From positions 7,688,001 through 7,752,000 of the forward strand of contig JBBMOL010000012.1 of assembly GCA_037954665.1 (NCBI GenBank): a stretch of 64,000 bases of DNA, written 5' to 3'. Positions 49,370-62,549 of the stretch are shown in pieces. The position numbers and the translations under genes were made by a program. The notes under the pieces were generated by a model. The model was given only the letters and a program-made list of their open reading frames with translations. It was not told where the DNA came from and did no database searches. Source of the DNA: Laguncularia racemosa (Eukaryota > Streptophyta > Magnoliopsida > Myrtales > Combretaceae). Every line of letters begins with the position of its first letter. The first letter of the stretch is position 1.

Positions 49370-50650
49370 TTCGTTTGTTAGTTTTTTCTTATTGAATTTT
49401 GATGGTTTTGGTCGTTGTTAGAGCGGTTTGTTGTCAAAATCAGACGGTGTTCTTCTATTGTTGGTTGCTAATAACTTTGACGAACTGGATATCGGTTGTT
49501 GTTTTCTCTTATAATTATTATTTACTCCTTGTTAGTGTGTGCTTTACAACATTTATTTTTGGCCAAAATTTAATCGCAGAGATTGATTAACTTTTACTTT
49601 GTTTCTTTTGTCTTTTTGAAAGAGGAAGCGTCCGCTTTGTTGGAATACTATTAATATTTCTTGGTGTGGTTTGCCCAAATGAAAATTGAAGTACTGCAAC
49701 TTAATAATAACCTACAAAGTCTGATTGGGTTTGGTTCGATTCAGCAAAGGGACGGAATGATGGAGATATAGGAGACACGGGCTGATGCACGACTTGTTAT
49801 ACAGCCGTGTAATGAGTGAAAGGAACTCATAGAAGCATACACGGTCTCTACACACGGCCATTCGTTTCGTTACGCTTTTCGCGCTACGTCATCGAATCAT
49901 GCTTTATCATTTGATTTAAGTAATGGAATAGTCTTATACACTAATAACCCATTTCTTAAAAAATAATGAAGTCTAATATGCTCATACCTATTAATTACTA
50001 TTCCTCCTATCTTTGCCATGCAATGTTGAGAATGTTGGATGCCCGAAGATTAAAATACTTTGTTTTACTGAACAATCATGCATGACATAAGACATCTAAC
50101 GATAAATGTCCTTATTCACTGCTAGTAATACTGAAACGTTGGCAGATGGCTGCTTTCCCTGCCTTCGAAGCTGTAACAAAATGACATCTAACGAAACAAA
50201 ACTCAGTCTCACCAATTCATCATTACTCTCTTCTCCTGTCGTGAATACAATAGGAAAAGGAAAAGGACAGCACTGTTCCATCTTTACCACATTTATTACA
50301 TGATACAATATCTGAAGAAAGTAGTTATAAATTGAAGTGATGGGGGTCATTGCTACTTTGGTAAAAAGTAGAGAGTAAGTGTCGTGTCCGTATAGTTTTT
50401 AACGGCTCATAGTGCTTAAGCCTAAAGCACAATAAGAATATAGAATGAGAGGAAAGTATCATTCCTTTTTGATCAAATGGGCAAATTTGGAGGGATTTTA
50501 TATCTACCGAAATGATGTTTTAATTTCTATTATTCATGCTCTTTACCTATAACTTCCAATCTTACCTGCTAAAAAATTAAAAGCAGCAAACCATATATGT
50601 GATTCTATACTAATTATATATGTATGTGATAGTATCTTGTTAAAACTAAA
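49370..50650. other. Intergenic, nothing recognised
   Basis: Bases 49760-49900 contain acacgg/gccgtgt words like those at 27.4 kb. Bases 50100-50350 are less AT-rich, with short open frames on both strands but no family match. Confidence 0.35.
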
Positions 50651-50659
50651 TTTTAAATA

Positions 50660-50760
50660 AGAAGATATTCCTTTGGAGATCTATTTCGTTACATGTGATG
50701 AGTTTATTAATTTGTTACAGTATGTATTGCCATAACCGATAGAATAAACAAGGAAAGGAG
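50660..50760. repeat. Direct repeat, copy 1
   Basis: gaagatattcctttggagat starts this copy. Bases 51487-51585 repeat it as gaagatattcctttagagat, and both continue ctatttcgtta.atgtga... and tgtattgccata. The copies are about 825 bases apart. Confidence 0.75.
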
Positions 50761-51306
50761 GGCAAAAAAAAAAAAAAAAAAAAGGAAAGAGAACGAAAGA
50801 GAAAACACATGACCGTCAATGCATTCGTTTACTTTCATGTTTCATCGTAAGTCATATATATAATTAAGGAAAAAAGATATTAAAGTTAAAAGACATGTGT
50901 CCATGTTCCTTAGTAAATGATAGGTATCACGTTAAAAAAAAAAAGAAAGAAAGTATTTTTAAGGCAATTTCACAAGTAACTTATTTACTTTTTATAAGTA
51001 CTTATAATGTGACATTGCCATACGTTAGTAGTATTTTCTTTGCAAATTAAATCTATATGGTTGAGATTGCTGTTGATGTCTTGGTATTAGTACCTTTCAA
51101 AATTACAATAAAGCACTTATATAATTACTTGTCTTAGTCACAAAATAATTCATAAAATGATAATGGTGGAAAATTGTCCCTTTTATAATGAATGCACCTC
51201 AACCCCACTTTTTAAGTGTGGTTTTCTATTCACACGGGGCGATTATCTATAAAATTAGAAAAAATACTTATGGTGCTTTTGGTGTATTTAAAAAATAATA
51301 TAGTAT

Positions 51307-51308
<2 letters not shown>

Positions 51309-51339
<31 letters not shown>
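51309..51339. repeat. (TA)n microsatellite
   Basis: About 31 bases of alternating TA. A second TA run lies at 51853-51876. Confidence 0.95.
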
Positions 51340-51343
<4 letters not shown>

Positions 51344-51486
51344 TACAATTGGAATACTTAATTAACCATTTTCATATGGTGTACGTCCGTGGTTTTTGCA
51401 AATAAAAGAGGTAGGTCATATAAGGACTAATAGACCTAAATGATTAGGTTGAATACGATCCACCATGTTCTAAGCAGGGGCATTGA

Positions 51487-51585
51487 ATAGAAGATATTCC
51501 TTTAGAGATCTATTTCGTTAAATGTGAGTATATTTATTTGTTATAGGATGTATTGCCATATTATGTAATAGAAGAAGAAGAAGAA
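51487..51585. repeat. Direct repeat, copy 2
   Basis: Partner of 50660-50760. It ends in a GAA run (agaagaagaagaag at about 51570). Confidence 0.75.
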
Positions 51586-51599
51586 GAAAACACATGCAT

Positions 51600-53080
51600 A
51601 GGCTCTCTGGTTTTATTTTCTATTGTCTTTGGATAGAGGAATGACTCCTTTAAGCATGATAATTTTGTTTCGGGGTTTCAGGTTGACCGACCACATATTT
51701 CTTATATCGAGTCTTAACTCTCATACGCATTACTTCACTGAAGGACCATATTGACTCTTTTATGTTCTTCATTGTTTCATCTTGAACTCTTATGCTTGAG
51801 GCCTAATAAATATTTAATTATCAATAGGTACGCTAAAAGTCATTAATTAGCAAATATATATATATATATATATATTTGTTTGTTTATTTATTTCTTCATA
51901 TCGTCAATACATTCTAAAATATCCAAAGATTCTATCTTTATCCATAAACATATAAAGGAGAATTTGTGGTGTATATAGATTAGAGATTTAGTATTCCCAA
52001 CATGTTTATATTTATACATTATGGGCTAATTATTTTAAATATATACTCTTTTCGTGTAATCATACTATTGAAGGGTCTTTATTGAGTATTATCATGTTCT
52101 TGAGGGATTAGGCAATCAATATACTTTATATTAAAGTAGATTTCATATATAATAATATGTTGTGAGATCTTTCTTAATAATCATAGTATTGATTTAAAGT
52201 GTTCAATACTCAAATGTGTGATAAGAAAGTTTTCTTTCTTTGTAAATTCCCGATAAGTATATATCTATTTTCTTTAATATGTGTAAACAGCTATTTTCAA
52301 AGGGAATATATTTATATAATGACTCTATATATACTCTAACAATGCTCACTTTGGCAGAAACGAATAAAATCCCTCAACTTTCCATTTTGCTTTCGGCTTC
52401 CATAAATTAATAATCTAAACCAAATGATGGGCAGTCATGTGCAAGAATATGAAACTCAATCATGGCGACCAAAGCCATGCATATGACCATGTCGTCCTTT
52501 ATTTGTCTCTTATTTTTCCTCTTTATTATTTGTTTCTATCCATTTATATAATTTTATTTCGTTTTGGAGTTTACAAAAAAAATCTTCTGATATGTTCTAT
52601 TTGCCACCTTTGTATTCCCTGAATGGAGCAGAATTTCAAAGCAAAATGAATTATGTAGGACAAAATAGAATAATATTTAGAAAATAATGTTTTTTTGGTT
52701 TCTTTTGGGGTTCGTAAACAAATAGTTGATACTCACCGTCTGCACTTTTGTTTGGATTATAAGATTATAGTATTATTTATAGTGTTGTATTATATCATAC
52801 ATTGGATACCATAACTAGAACAAATGGCTACGTTCCTGTACACAGCAGGAGACACAGGTTACTGCGATTTCTGAAAGTCTGATGATGATGTTTAGAGTAT
52901 ATCTGAAGACATCTAAAGCTCATTAATGGGATATTGAAGGATTTGGTGATTCTTCTTTTGCCATTCTTCCTCGACATGACCTTGTTTTTGTCCTCTGGAT
53001 TTATTGTCAGATCTTGCAGGAGTCACAGAGACACGATTACAAATAGTTGTCTCGTGATATTTGGAAAATCTTAGTGTTAA
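51600..53080. other. AT-rich intergenic
   Basis: Bases 52820-53050 are less AT-rich and show short exon-like frames, but no domain is recognised. Confidence 0.35.
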
Positions 53081-53735
53081 GAGGGGAAAAAATTATTGTA
53101 TAGATTACATGCTGTAATTATTTGAATCAATATTGTTAATAATTGCTTAAGAATACTGTAGAAGATTAAAATTTGACATATTAGAACATTGAGTTAGGTC
53201 AATTATAAATTTAAGTTTGATTTTTTTTTTTATTATTATGGTGATAGGGTTTTAAAAATCTAATTTATATTTTAAAAGATTTAAGAAGAATTAGCCTAGT
53301 AAACTTAAAATAAGGATCGTTAAATCAATTTATTGGCTCTTTAACCTTTCTCGAATTTTCGTATGCACCTATAAGGATGGTTATTAGCCTTGGTTCGTTA
53401 TTGAACTCATTTAGAATCACCATAATATAAATAAGCTTTGTTTTATCCGTTAATTACTAAAATGATTCTACGAATGTCACCAAACTGAAGAGTTTATAAA
53501 TACTCAATCATTTCTCCTTATTTGACATACTAGAAATAAGAACAATGAGATTTTAGTCCGAGGTCTCTATTCTAAAAAATAAAACAAATAGTTCAAGTAA
53601 TTACATATCTCAATTGTGCAAGTTGCAACGCTAATACCCGAGACTCCTTAGGCTCTCTTATTTGTTATTTGTGTATTTGAGACAACACTACCTATTTTTC
53701 TATTCTAATCATCATACTACATATTATCTCCATTT

Positions 53736-53753
53736 TGGCGACTCCACTGAGGA
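53736..53753 (+). other. Possible primer-binding site of an Ogre/Tat-type element
   Basis: TGGCGACTCCACTGAGGA resembles the TGGCGACTC...GGGGA primer site I know from Ogre/Tat-type retrotransposons, which is complementary to a tRNA-Arg 3' end. It has two or three changes. The upstream 600 bases would then contain the 5' LTR and the downstream sequence the degraded interior. Confidence 0.45.
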
Positions 53754-56650
53754 CATAATACATTGATAGTAGAGTGATGATACCTTCTATGAAGTGAATG
53801 ACTAGCACATCTAACATTACCTCTCAAGAACAAGATTCTAATATTGAAGACATTGAACAAAACTTACTCTTGACACCTAAGGACACTAAGTCACTTAGAT
53901 GTTGTAGACTATGCAAGGGACTATGAAGGTCATGAATCGATTCTTGACTATGTTTTCTTAGTTCATGTAGCATTGGTTACCACTCTTGTTGTACAATAGG
54001 ATGCAGCTTTGCTAAGCCCTCCACTATTGCTTAACAAAGCACTACCCCTCAATTTAACTAATCAACCCTCTTACTACTAGGAAGGATAATCTTTAAAAGG
54101 AGGTGAGTAGATCCCCTTTCGTACTATGCTTAGTAAATCTACTAGCCACCTTAACCTTACTCCATCCTTTTAGTTGAACCTATAGATTTCTTATCCAAAA
54201 ACTTCCTTTATCATAAGGGGAATACTTAAATGTGTAGTTGAGCTAACCACAAGTCATCATTATGATCCATTAATACAATAACCTTACATAATGATAGTTG
54301 TGCATGATGCTTATACAATGCCCACCCCTTGCACATAACATCTATGTGAAATGCTCATTGCATGTGGTGGCTTATCCTCTTATACACGACCTCCATGCCT
54401 TCAACAACTTGTTATGTGTGACCCTCACCGCACATAATCAATCGTTACGCATAATACTTTTTACATGATACTGTTGTAGCATGCCTATTGCATGAAGTGG
54501 AGGATGTCAACATGAAAACCCTTCACTATGGAGTGTTATCCTAACCAAGCTTTCATCCCTCTACTTAGACTTATGATGTTATCCTTAGGAACTGAGCTCC
54601 CACATTATTGAAAGCTTAAGACCAAGAACTCTCTTAACAGCATTTGTCCTTCTAAGACCAAGAGATTTCCCTTGGCGTCTTGGCTTGCATGCTCTAAGCT
54701 AAGCTAATACTTAGGTATCTTGGCTTCCATGCCTTAAGCCCAGGAAAAGCCATAGAATCTTAGCTTACATGCCCTAAGCTAAAGCAATATTTTAGTATCT
54801 TAGCTTTGACACCTTAAGTTAACGTAATGCCCTAACATCTCAACTCATACTTTAAGCTCAAGCACTTGACTAACACTTAATTATCATACTCTAAAGCCAT
54901 GTAATGACTTGATAGGTAAGTTACATTAATGCTACTTTTGAGAACCAAATGCTTTCAATTAAGAGAAAAACTTGCTCATTCTCTTAAAGCTCACAATGGA
55001 GCAACTTCTCAATTTAAGCAGCACTTAGCCAATTTGCTTATAAACACCATCATTAGGTCACTTATCATGATCATTTTAGAATCTACACATGATTTAAGAC
55101 TTCATTAAACAAAGCATATAAGGGGTAATGTAAACATCATTGTTGATTAGTAAGAGTACCGACTTCTAGGTGTATAATAAAAAGTTAGGTTCATATGATT
55201 CATATTAGTAAGAGCATTGCCTCCTAAGTGCATCACAAGCCATTGTGGCTAAATAAGAAAATGCAGTTTACTTAAGTGCAATAAAGAAGTTTCTTTTATA
55301 ACTTTTGTAATGGAGTATTTATAATCTAGAACCCCCAACTAAATATATTAAGCAATTGAGTAGTGGAAATTACCTCTTTGATTAATGAAAGAGAATTCTT
55401 GATCCTAGGCCATGAATTATGTGTGATTGAATACTTCCTCAAAAGGGGTTGCTTTAACATCATTACCAATAAGTAACAATTTTACTTTGATGCGCAAGAT
55501 GGTTATCACACTCTGAAACCACTATGGCATTGATGGTTCGTTACATACTCTAATTAAGTAAAATACATAAAGTTATGATTATTAGATGGTTTTTTAAACC
55601 AGTTTTAAAACCTTAAAATCGTTAGTTAGTTTTTGAAAATGTTTTGGTGAATTATTAGATTTCTGAAAACTTTTGATGAATTGTTTATCATGAAAATGTA
55701 TGGATAAGCAGGAAAAGGTATTCTAAGTCTTAAAGCCCATAGGGTCCACAAAATACATCCAAAAAGGGAAATAGGCCATAGAGTCATAGGCAACTCCCAA
55801 TAAGTCTAAGTATAAACTAAAGCATAAAACATAGTTAAAAAAAAAAATGGAACTTGGTCGTAACAAAAATCGACATAGTCTATATTCAAGGTCTCATCCA
55901 AAATCTCCTCCTCAAAGTCATAACCCATCGAATTATAAAATAGATCAGAAATATCCTCACTTGAAAAAAAAAATGAGGAGTGAGCCACGAGGGCTCAGTA
56001 CATAGTAGCCCAACACATATACACACATGTCAAGCAAGCTTATAATTAATGTAATAGAGAATCATTTAATTAAATTAATATATTTAAACATCTAGTATGA
56101 GAGTATTCATGACTTTGGACATCACGACAGGGGACGTGGGGTTTGATTTCACTGTAGCAGATATTAGGGGTTGACGGAAGTAGCCGAACTCCATGTTGTC
56201 AAAAATCGGGTACCTATATAGTCTCGTCTAAGTGAACCCACCATTATGTGGCCTCACTAATCATAATCCAATTATATCTTATATTCATTAGGGCATAAAT
56301 CCTTGATATATCTTCTCTTTACTTATGGTGCTTGTTATCCAAAGCGTTTTCACTTATCAACTACTTGTCGAGTCGCCTTTAGTGGCCTAAGCGCCTAACT
56401 ACCATGTCCATATGATAGCAACCATAATCCCAATATAAGGTTTGTCACTTGTAGGCTTAAGGAACCATGCACAAGTAGCAAGCGATTACTTAATTGAGTT
56501 GATTATTAGTTCGATTAATTTTTCTATCATAGCACGCAATATGTAAGTTACTACGTACATGAAAGGTGGACATTTTCGAATTGCAATCTAAGTTCTAATT
56601 AAGTCGATGGAGTTGGTTTTATGCATAAAAAAGAAAATTATAAGTTGATT
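53754..56650. mobile_element. Degraded retrotransposon interior, probably Tat/Ogre-related
   Basis: Non-coding now. An early frame just after the primer site reads SQEQDSNIEDIEQNLLLTPK before breaking. Repeated words (tgcac.taa, catgtg) occur at 54280-54500. Bases 55980-56470 have LTR-like composition. No pol domain survives. Confidence 0.35.
54675..54875. repeat. About 41-bp imperfect tandem repeat, five units
   Basis: Units follow the pattern tcttggcttgcatgccctaagc.aagc.aata.tttaggta. The word tcttggctt/tcttagctt recurs roughly every 40 bases, with the last unit most diverged. Confidence 0.7.
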
Positions 56651-56679
56651 GATTATTCTAAGTGATTAAATTCTATTTT

Positions 56680-57490
56680 AAGATTGGTTTAAACTACTTA
56701 AAGCCTATACTAGTTACGAGCCTAATTTAGGTTACCCAGGCCTGATTTGCTTTTAGCTAATTATGGCTTGAACCATTTAAGGTTTACTCATTTAAACCTA
56801 ATAAGTTATTTAAATTTTAAAGTCTAATTTTACTTAAGGTCCAATTAGGATGTTAGGTCTCTTTAAGTATAGTAGGTCCAATTATGTTTGGAATTAAGCC
56901 TACTAATCCTAATTAATTTAGTTAAGTTTAGTTATAATTACTAAGTCTATTTTAATTCTCATTAGGTCACTTCAATTTATTTTAATTACTTTAGGTCCAT
57001 TATGGTTAATTAGCCGCATTTGTTATATCTTAAGCCCAATTAATTATTTGGTCCAATTTCAATTTTATTTTAAGTTCTTAGTTGATTTAAGGTCTTCATT
57101 GGTTTAAGGCCCATTTTGGTCTAAGTTATTTGCTATAGTCCATTTAGGGTTTAGGCCTTAAAGGTTAACAACTTCAATTTTTTTTTTTATTTATCTTAGG
57201 CCCATTTAAGTTTTATTATATTTATGTAAGTCTATTTTATTTTATTAGATTTATATCCAGTTCATTTTAATTATTTAATTTGATTTGAATCTTAAATTAG
57301 TTTGATACCCGATTGAATTATTTATCATGCTAAGGCCTATTTAGGTATGATCCTTAAGGGGAAATGAGCCTAATTATGTTTTGGGTTTTGGATTTTGGGC
57401 TCATAAGCTATTGAGTTTACATTATTATGTCACATTTTATTTTGGTCTAATTGGGATAATTTAATTAGTTAAGCCCGTTTAATCAAATTA
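56680..57490. repeat. Low-complexity degenerate array of TTAGGTCCA-like words
   Basis: Words such as ttaggtcca, ttaaggtcc, ttaggccca, taagtccat and taagcccaatt recur every 20-40 bases on the plus strand for 800 bases, joined by AT-rich links. No fixed period is visible, so it may be an old expanded short repeat. Confidence 0.5.
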
Positions 57491-57499
57491 TAATTTATG

Positions 57500-58950
57500 A
57501 CATAGACTACCTAAACGAAGTGCAAGAGGGTGGTCCATAGGTCTATTTTGGTTAGGCCAAAATTATTTATTTTCTTATCACTTCTACTACCCATTTTAAC
57601 ACACAAAAAAAAACTTATTTCATTCAATTTAGATTCCTTGAGCTATCAAACCATCATTAATTACAAATTTTCAGGTTTTAAGAACTCATAACTCATTCAA
57701 TTTAGGTCCAAATTACTTCAAATCAAAACCCACTTATTCCTACTCCTTTCTAGTGTCTAGTACATCATTTATTTTCCATTTTCAAGCAAACAATATTTCC
57801 AAAACAAAGCATTCAAAATAGAGCATGCCTTAACTTATTTTTGTCTATTCAACTAGTTTAATTTCTCTATATCTTCATTTTTAGGCCTTATTTAACATTC
57901 AATCCAACTCTTATTTATAATTAAATAATAATTCCATCAAATCTACTCAAAATAAATATAATACATGAAGCATTTTCTAGAATTAACAACATTAATAAAT
58001 TATGCAAGAAAATCATAAATTCAAATCCATTTAATTCTCCAGTTTAAGCCAATTCATCCCTAAACTTCACCAAACTTGATATTTATCTAGTGATTTTAAT
58101 TTTCATTAAATATATCACTATAAGAACACATCAACCTATTGGAGATCAATAAATTAACAATTAAATCAACTCATTCATCCACTAATTCAATCATACTTCC
58201 TAATTCCAACCTTTCTTATGTCATATCTACTAATTAATCACCAAAACTACTCCATACTACATGTTCATACTCCAATTATCAATTTATCATCATTTGTCAT
58301 CCAAAAAAAAAAATTAACAAGAAAATCAAGTCCTAATATTGTCTTCAATTGTGATAGCAACAACAATACTTAATCATATCTTCAACTACGATGCATTAAT
58401 GTTGTTTTCTACTACTAAATCCAATATCCAACAACACATGTAGCACATTTAATCCTAAATCAAGTTTTAAATTATTAAACAACACTTAAGAACATTTAAT
58501 ATAAGTGGTGGTCACTAATGGATTTTACAATACATCATCAATGTTCAAGAAATCATCAAATCATCATGTTTCATTTTTTATAACTATTCTAAATTACTCC
58601 ACTAGGAAATGATGGTCTACCACACTTCCATCTCGCTTGCATGTGAGACTTGTAATTGAGTGGAAGCAGTGATATACTCCACCCAAGAACTCCATCTTGA
58701 TGGTGACAACTTCTTAAGAAGAGCAAACTAAGTACAAGAGAGAGGTAACTCTATCCTCTCATTCTTAAATCACAATGTCGAGTCTCCTTTAATGGTAAAC
58801 CAAAAGTCTATTTACAACTCATTGCACTAAAGATTGCTATATGTGAGGCTTGCTAAGGCTTCTTGAATGTGAAGATTGCTCTGTGAGAGGCCTACTATGT
58901 GATGTGTTTAATTGGCTAAAGCACATTCAAATAACAAATGGAAGCAATTC
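57500..58950. other. AT-rich repeat-derived sequence
   Basis: No frame or ends are recognised. The composition fits LTR/leader remnants. Confidence 0.35.
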
Positions 58951-58959
58951 CAGAATAGC

Positions 58960-59830
58960 GTAATCAACAACAATTTATTTGAACCCCAATTCATGTGGAT
59001 CCAAATGGAAATGATACTAAATCGAGATATAGATTAATGTAATGGTATAACAAGCAATGGATAGCAATATGGATGAATTAAAATTCCACTCAAATTAACT
59101 TGAATCAAATCTAAAAATTATGAACCCTAATTCATGTGAAAGTCAACAATAACAAACCAAATTGTATCTAGATATGACTCACTAGAAAACAATTTGAAAT
59201 AACTAGAGAATGATTGATATTACTTACAATCTTCTCAAGCTAATCTCGCCACAATTTCAATGATGAAATTGATAAGAGATTTCTTTTCTGATGTAAGGAC
59301 TCTTCCTCATGGCCAAAAAAGTGTATTTTCTTAAGTGTTTAAAAAGCTCCCACAAACCCTACTTTAGCAAATATTTATACTTGTTCCAATTAAGGTTAAA
59401 ATGTCCAAAAATTTATGCCTATGCCACTAATATAGCCGGTCTTAATTCAACAATTACAAACAAATAAAAATGTCCCAAAATGATTACAAAGTAACCGGTT
59501 CAAAGAAAAATAACAAGTACAAAAATAGTTTTCAACGAGCCGGTTCTTTAATTGAATTTGTTGGTCCAACTCATTTTCGGTTTAGGTCGGTCCATGAATA
59601 ACCTACAAGTTGAGTCTTAGTGAGTTTGTCCATCGTCCTGTAAAACTCGACAAGTATGTCTGTTGGAATACACAACACATAAGTAATAGAAAAGATGTTA
59701 GTATACAAATAATTCTGGGGTCGGTTTGTTTAAAGAGGACCCTCATTACCAAGATTTGAAATCCTTTGACTCTTGCCCTAATGATAGATCTTGTAGGATT
59801 TTGATTCCTATCGCTATGCTTGAGGTTCAC
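58960..59830. repeat. Unclassified repeat family, copy B
   Basis: Diverged relative of 39410-40500 in the same orientation, with the shared words listed there (tagcaaatatttatacttgt, ccctaatgatag.tct, attttgattcctatc). It is less complete and more diverged. Confidence 0.5.
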
Positions 59831-60529
59831 AATGCTCATGGCGTACTAGAGCTTCCTCTCTCAAGGCCTATTGTGTGTAAGGCTTGCAAAATGTAGTTCC
59901 CTACTTTGACTCTTAAAGTGATTAAAAACTTGATATGAGAATCAGAGAGGTGAACATCCATCTAAATGCACCAATAGATCTCTTTGCTTGACCTCTCTAG
60001 TGGAAACCCTATATCTACAAATACTTCCTAAATTTACTTAATAAAATGATGTGTAAGTTTCAAAAAACACTTATGGTTCACTTACTAAACCAAATGTGAT
60101 GGGCTTGTAATAGAATTTCCATCCATTTAAAATGAAACAAGGCTATAATAACTTGTGGTGGTGAGTGGTGCATGGTCTATGGTTTGTGGTGGTTTTAAAG
60201 GAATGGAAATAAAATAGAATATAGGCAAAAGAAGAAGGATATTAGGGGAAAAAAATCAATAAATAGTCGTTCATAGATTCCCCGTCCATAATAGCTATTC
60301 AAAATTTAACTTGATTTTTTCTTCGTTGAATAGTTACTATAGCCAAGTGTTTACAACTCCATTGCCCTACTTTTGGTGAAGTAAATAGGCTATTATTACA
60401 CATCATCATCCTATCAATTTATGCAAATGGTATTGGCTCTTTTACCTTATCTTGCTTTGTGATAGGAATTTGGTGCAAATAAGACAATATGCTATAATAA
60501 GGGGTTTCTCCAAATTGTATTTTACACTT

Positions 60530-60970
60530 TTATGGGGAAAGCAATTGGTGAGGAAAAAATATGGAAAGAAAGAATATGAGAGGAAAGAATTATAAAAGTA
60601 TTTGATTCCTTTGAATGTGTTTGGTAATAAAGGGAAGGAAAATGAAAGGAATTTTAATAATTGCTAAAAGAAAAAAAATAAAGAATAACATAAAATTACT
60701 AATGTGCCCATAAAAAATAATAAGAAAGTAAAAAAGATAGTGTAAAGAAGGGTTAGAATGGAAAATTAAATAACCTTTCACACTTTCCCTCCCATTTTTT
60801 TTCCAATTTGGAGGGGAATCAAATTTATTGGGGCTTATGGAAAACTTTCTTTCCTAAATCAATTCCTTCTCTTTTCCTTCCTATTTCAAAAAAAAAAAAA
60901 AAATGGAAGTATTTTGAAATTCCACTTTCCATCCTCTCATAATTCCTTCCCTCATCCCAAGGCTTAGGAA
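60530..60970. mobile_element. MITE-like inverted A/G-rich element
   Basis: The left arm, tatgagaggaaagaattata at about 60575, pairs with the right arm (reverse complement attatgagaggatggaaagt) at about 60905-60941. Outer parts also pair weakly. No clear target duplication. The purine-rich left and pyrimidine-rich right halves are typical of some plant MITEs. Confidence 0.4.
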
Positions 60971-61441
60971 TGTGTCAAAGGATTTGTTTGAAGAGGATCT
61001 TCCATATATAGGTTGCTATTTATCACTTTTTTTTACCTCAAAAAAACGTTTGTTTGTTCACTTAGAAGACCAAAAGTGTTCAAAGGTGCGTTCACATGAA
61101 GATGGAGCACATTTTTTGAACAAGGAACTAAAAGTTCGAATAAAATGGGTAGAGGACAAAAAATAACTTCTATAAAAAGCTTCTTTCGAATATGGGTGTA
61201 GAGTTGGCAATTTGGTACTCTATCCACCAACTTGGATACTATCCAATACAATTATAAACATATTTATATAAGTAAAACTTGAGACAATTAATAAATAGGT
61301 TAGTGTCTCAATTTAAGTTAGCATTTAAACTTATTAATGACACCATTTAATAAGTTAGTCATGTACACATGTTTAAATCTAACTTTCAAACCCATTTATG
61401 GTTATGATTTATCATATTTATAGTTTAACTATACACTCTAC

Positions 61442-61909
61442 TAGGGATGCAATCAGGCGGGTCGTAATAGGATACCTATCCTGATCGACCCAATAAAAAC
61501 CCTATAAGGTTTAGGGTTGGGTTTTGAGACATGGAATAAAACCCGATAGGGTTTAGGGTCGGGTTACGAGATTTAGAAAAAATCCGATAGGAAAACCCGA
61601 TTCAATTTTACAAAAATAATAATAAATTAATATTATAATTTATAATCGATATTTTTATATTTTTAATCATTATATTTTTATATTTAATTTCTCTCTTCTT
61701 TTCATCACAAGTAGATTAATAATAAATTAAAGAAACGACATATGAAAATAAGTTGAAGTATAGAAAAAAAAAAGATTTAATCGCCATTTGGGTCGAGTGA
61801 AAAAAAAAATCTTATCAAGTCAGGGTAGGTTTTGGGCACATAAATCCTTTCCCGAGTTGGGTTCGGGTTTCAATAAACCCATCCCAAACCTAACCCATTT
61901 ACATCCCTA
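61442..61909. mobile_element. hAT-type MITE, 468 bp, with perfect 8-bp target duplication
   Basis: The ends are TAGGGATG... and ...CATCCCTA, forming terminal inverted repeats that start TAGGGATG. The 8-bp duplication CACTCTAC flanks both sides (61434-61441 and 61910-61917) without a mismatch, the hallmark of hAT insertion. Inside are GGTTTAGGGT and GGGTTTAGGGTCGGG words on the left and GGGTTCGGGTTT on the right. There is no transposase frame, so it must have been moved by an element elsewhere. The perfect duplication suggests it is younger than most elements here. Confidence 0.88.
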
Positions 61910-61931
61910 CACTCTACTATCTTATTACTTT

Positions 61932-61953
61932 AGTTCTCTCTCTCTCTCTCTCC
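61932..61953. repeat. (CT)n microsatellite
   Basis: A short CT run directly beside the hAT MITE. Confidence 0.9.
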
Positions 61954-62549
61954 ATTATTATCGTTTCGCTATTTGTCTTACCAATTTACGTTGTTCTATC
62001 GAATTGCTCTATCCACTTTGACACCACTTTTGTAAGAGTAACATTCTTTACTTTTTATTTCCTTCTATGTTAAAACTTTTTTTTTTTTTTTTGTAAACAA
62101 AGCTTAGTGTGATACACTTCAAGCTTCATTTTTTTGCATGCACATTCATTTAGGCATACCTCATTAAGTCTAAATCTAAATAATGGAACTTCTAGATAGT
62201 TGTACTAAAAATCAAATTGAATGTATTAATCAATTGTTGTTTACATTAGTTATGTAATGTTGTGGATTATCTTACAATAAAATTATGCCACAATATTTTG
62301 TTTGTGTTAGACACATAGTACTTAAAGTTTGAATCAATTGTTAGATTCTTGAACAATTATATTTTGATCAAACTTACATTTAGTCGATAAATAGAAAAAT
62401 ATCTTTACAATCATTATTATAATTTCAATGTAATATTTGTAATAAACATTAAGAAAATTAAAAATAAAAAGACACTAGAAACATGTTATTCAAATAGAGA
62501 CATGTAGTTATAATATATTTATTTTAAGATTTCTTAATCAATAAATGAA

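Noticed and set aside
50096..50350. Open frames on both strands at 50.1-50.35 kb
   Set aside because: No family resemblance and mutual overlap. Kept only as a less AT-rich stretch.
61500..61560. Interstitial telomere repeat
   Set aside because: TTTAGGG words occur singly, not in tandem, and fall inside a hAT MITE with clear ends.
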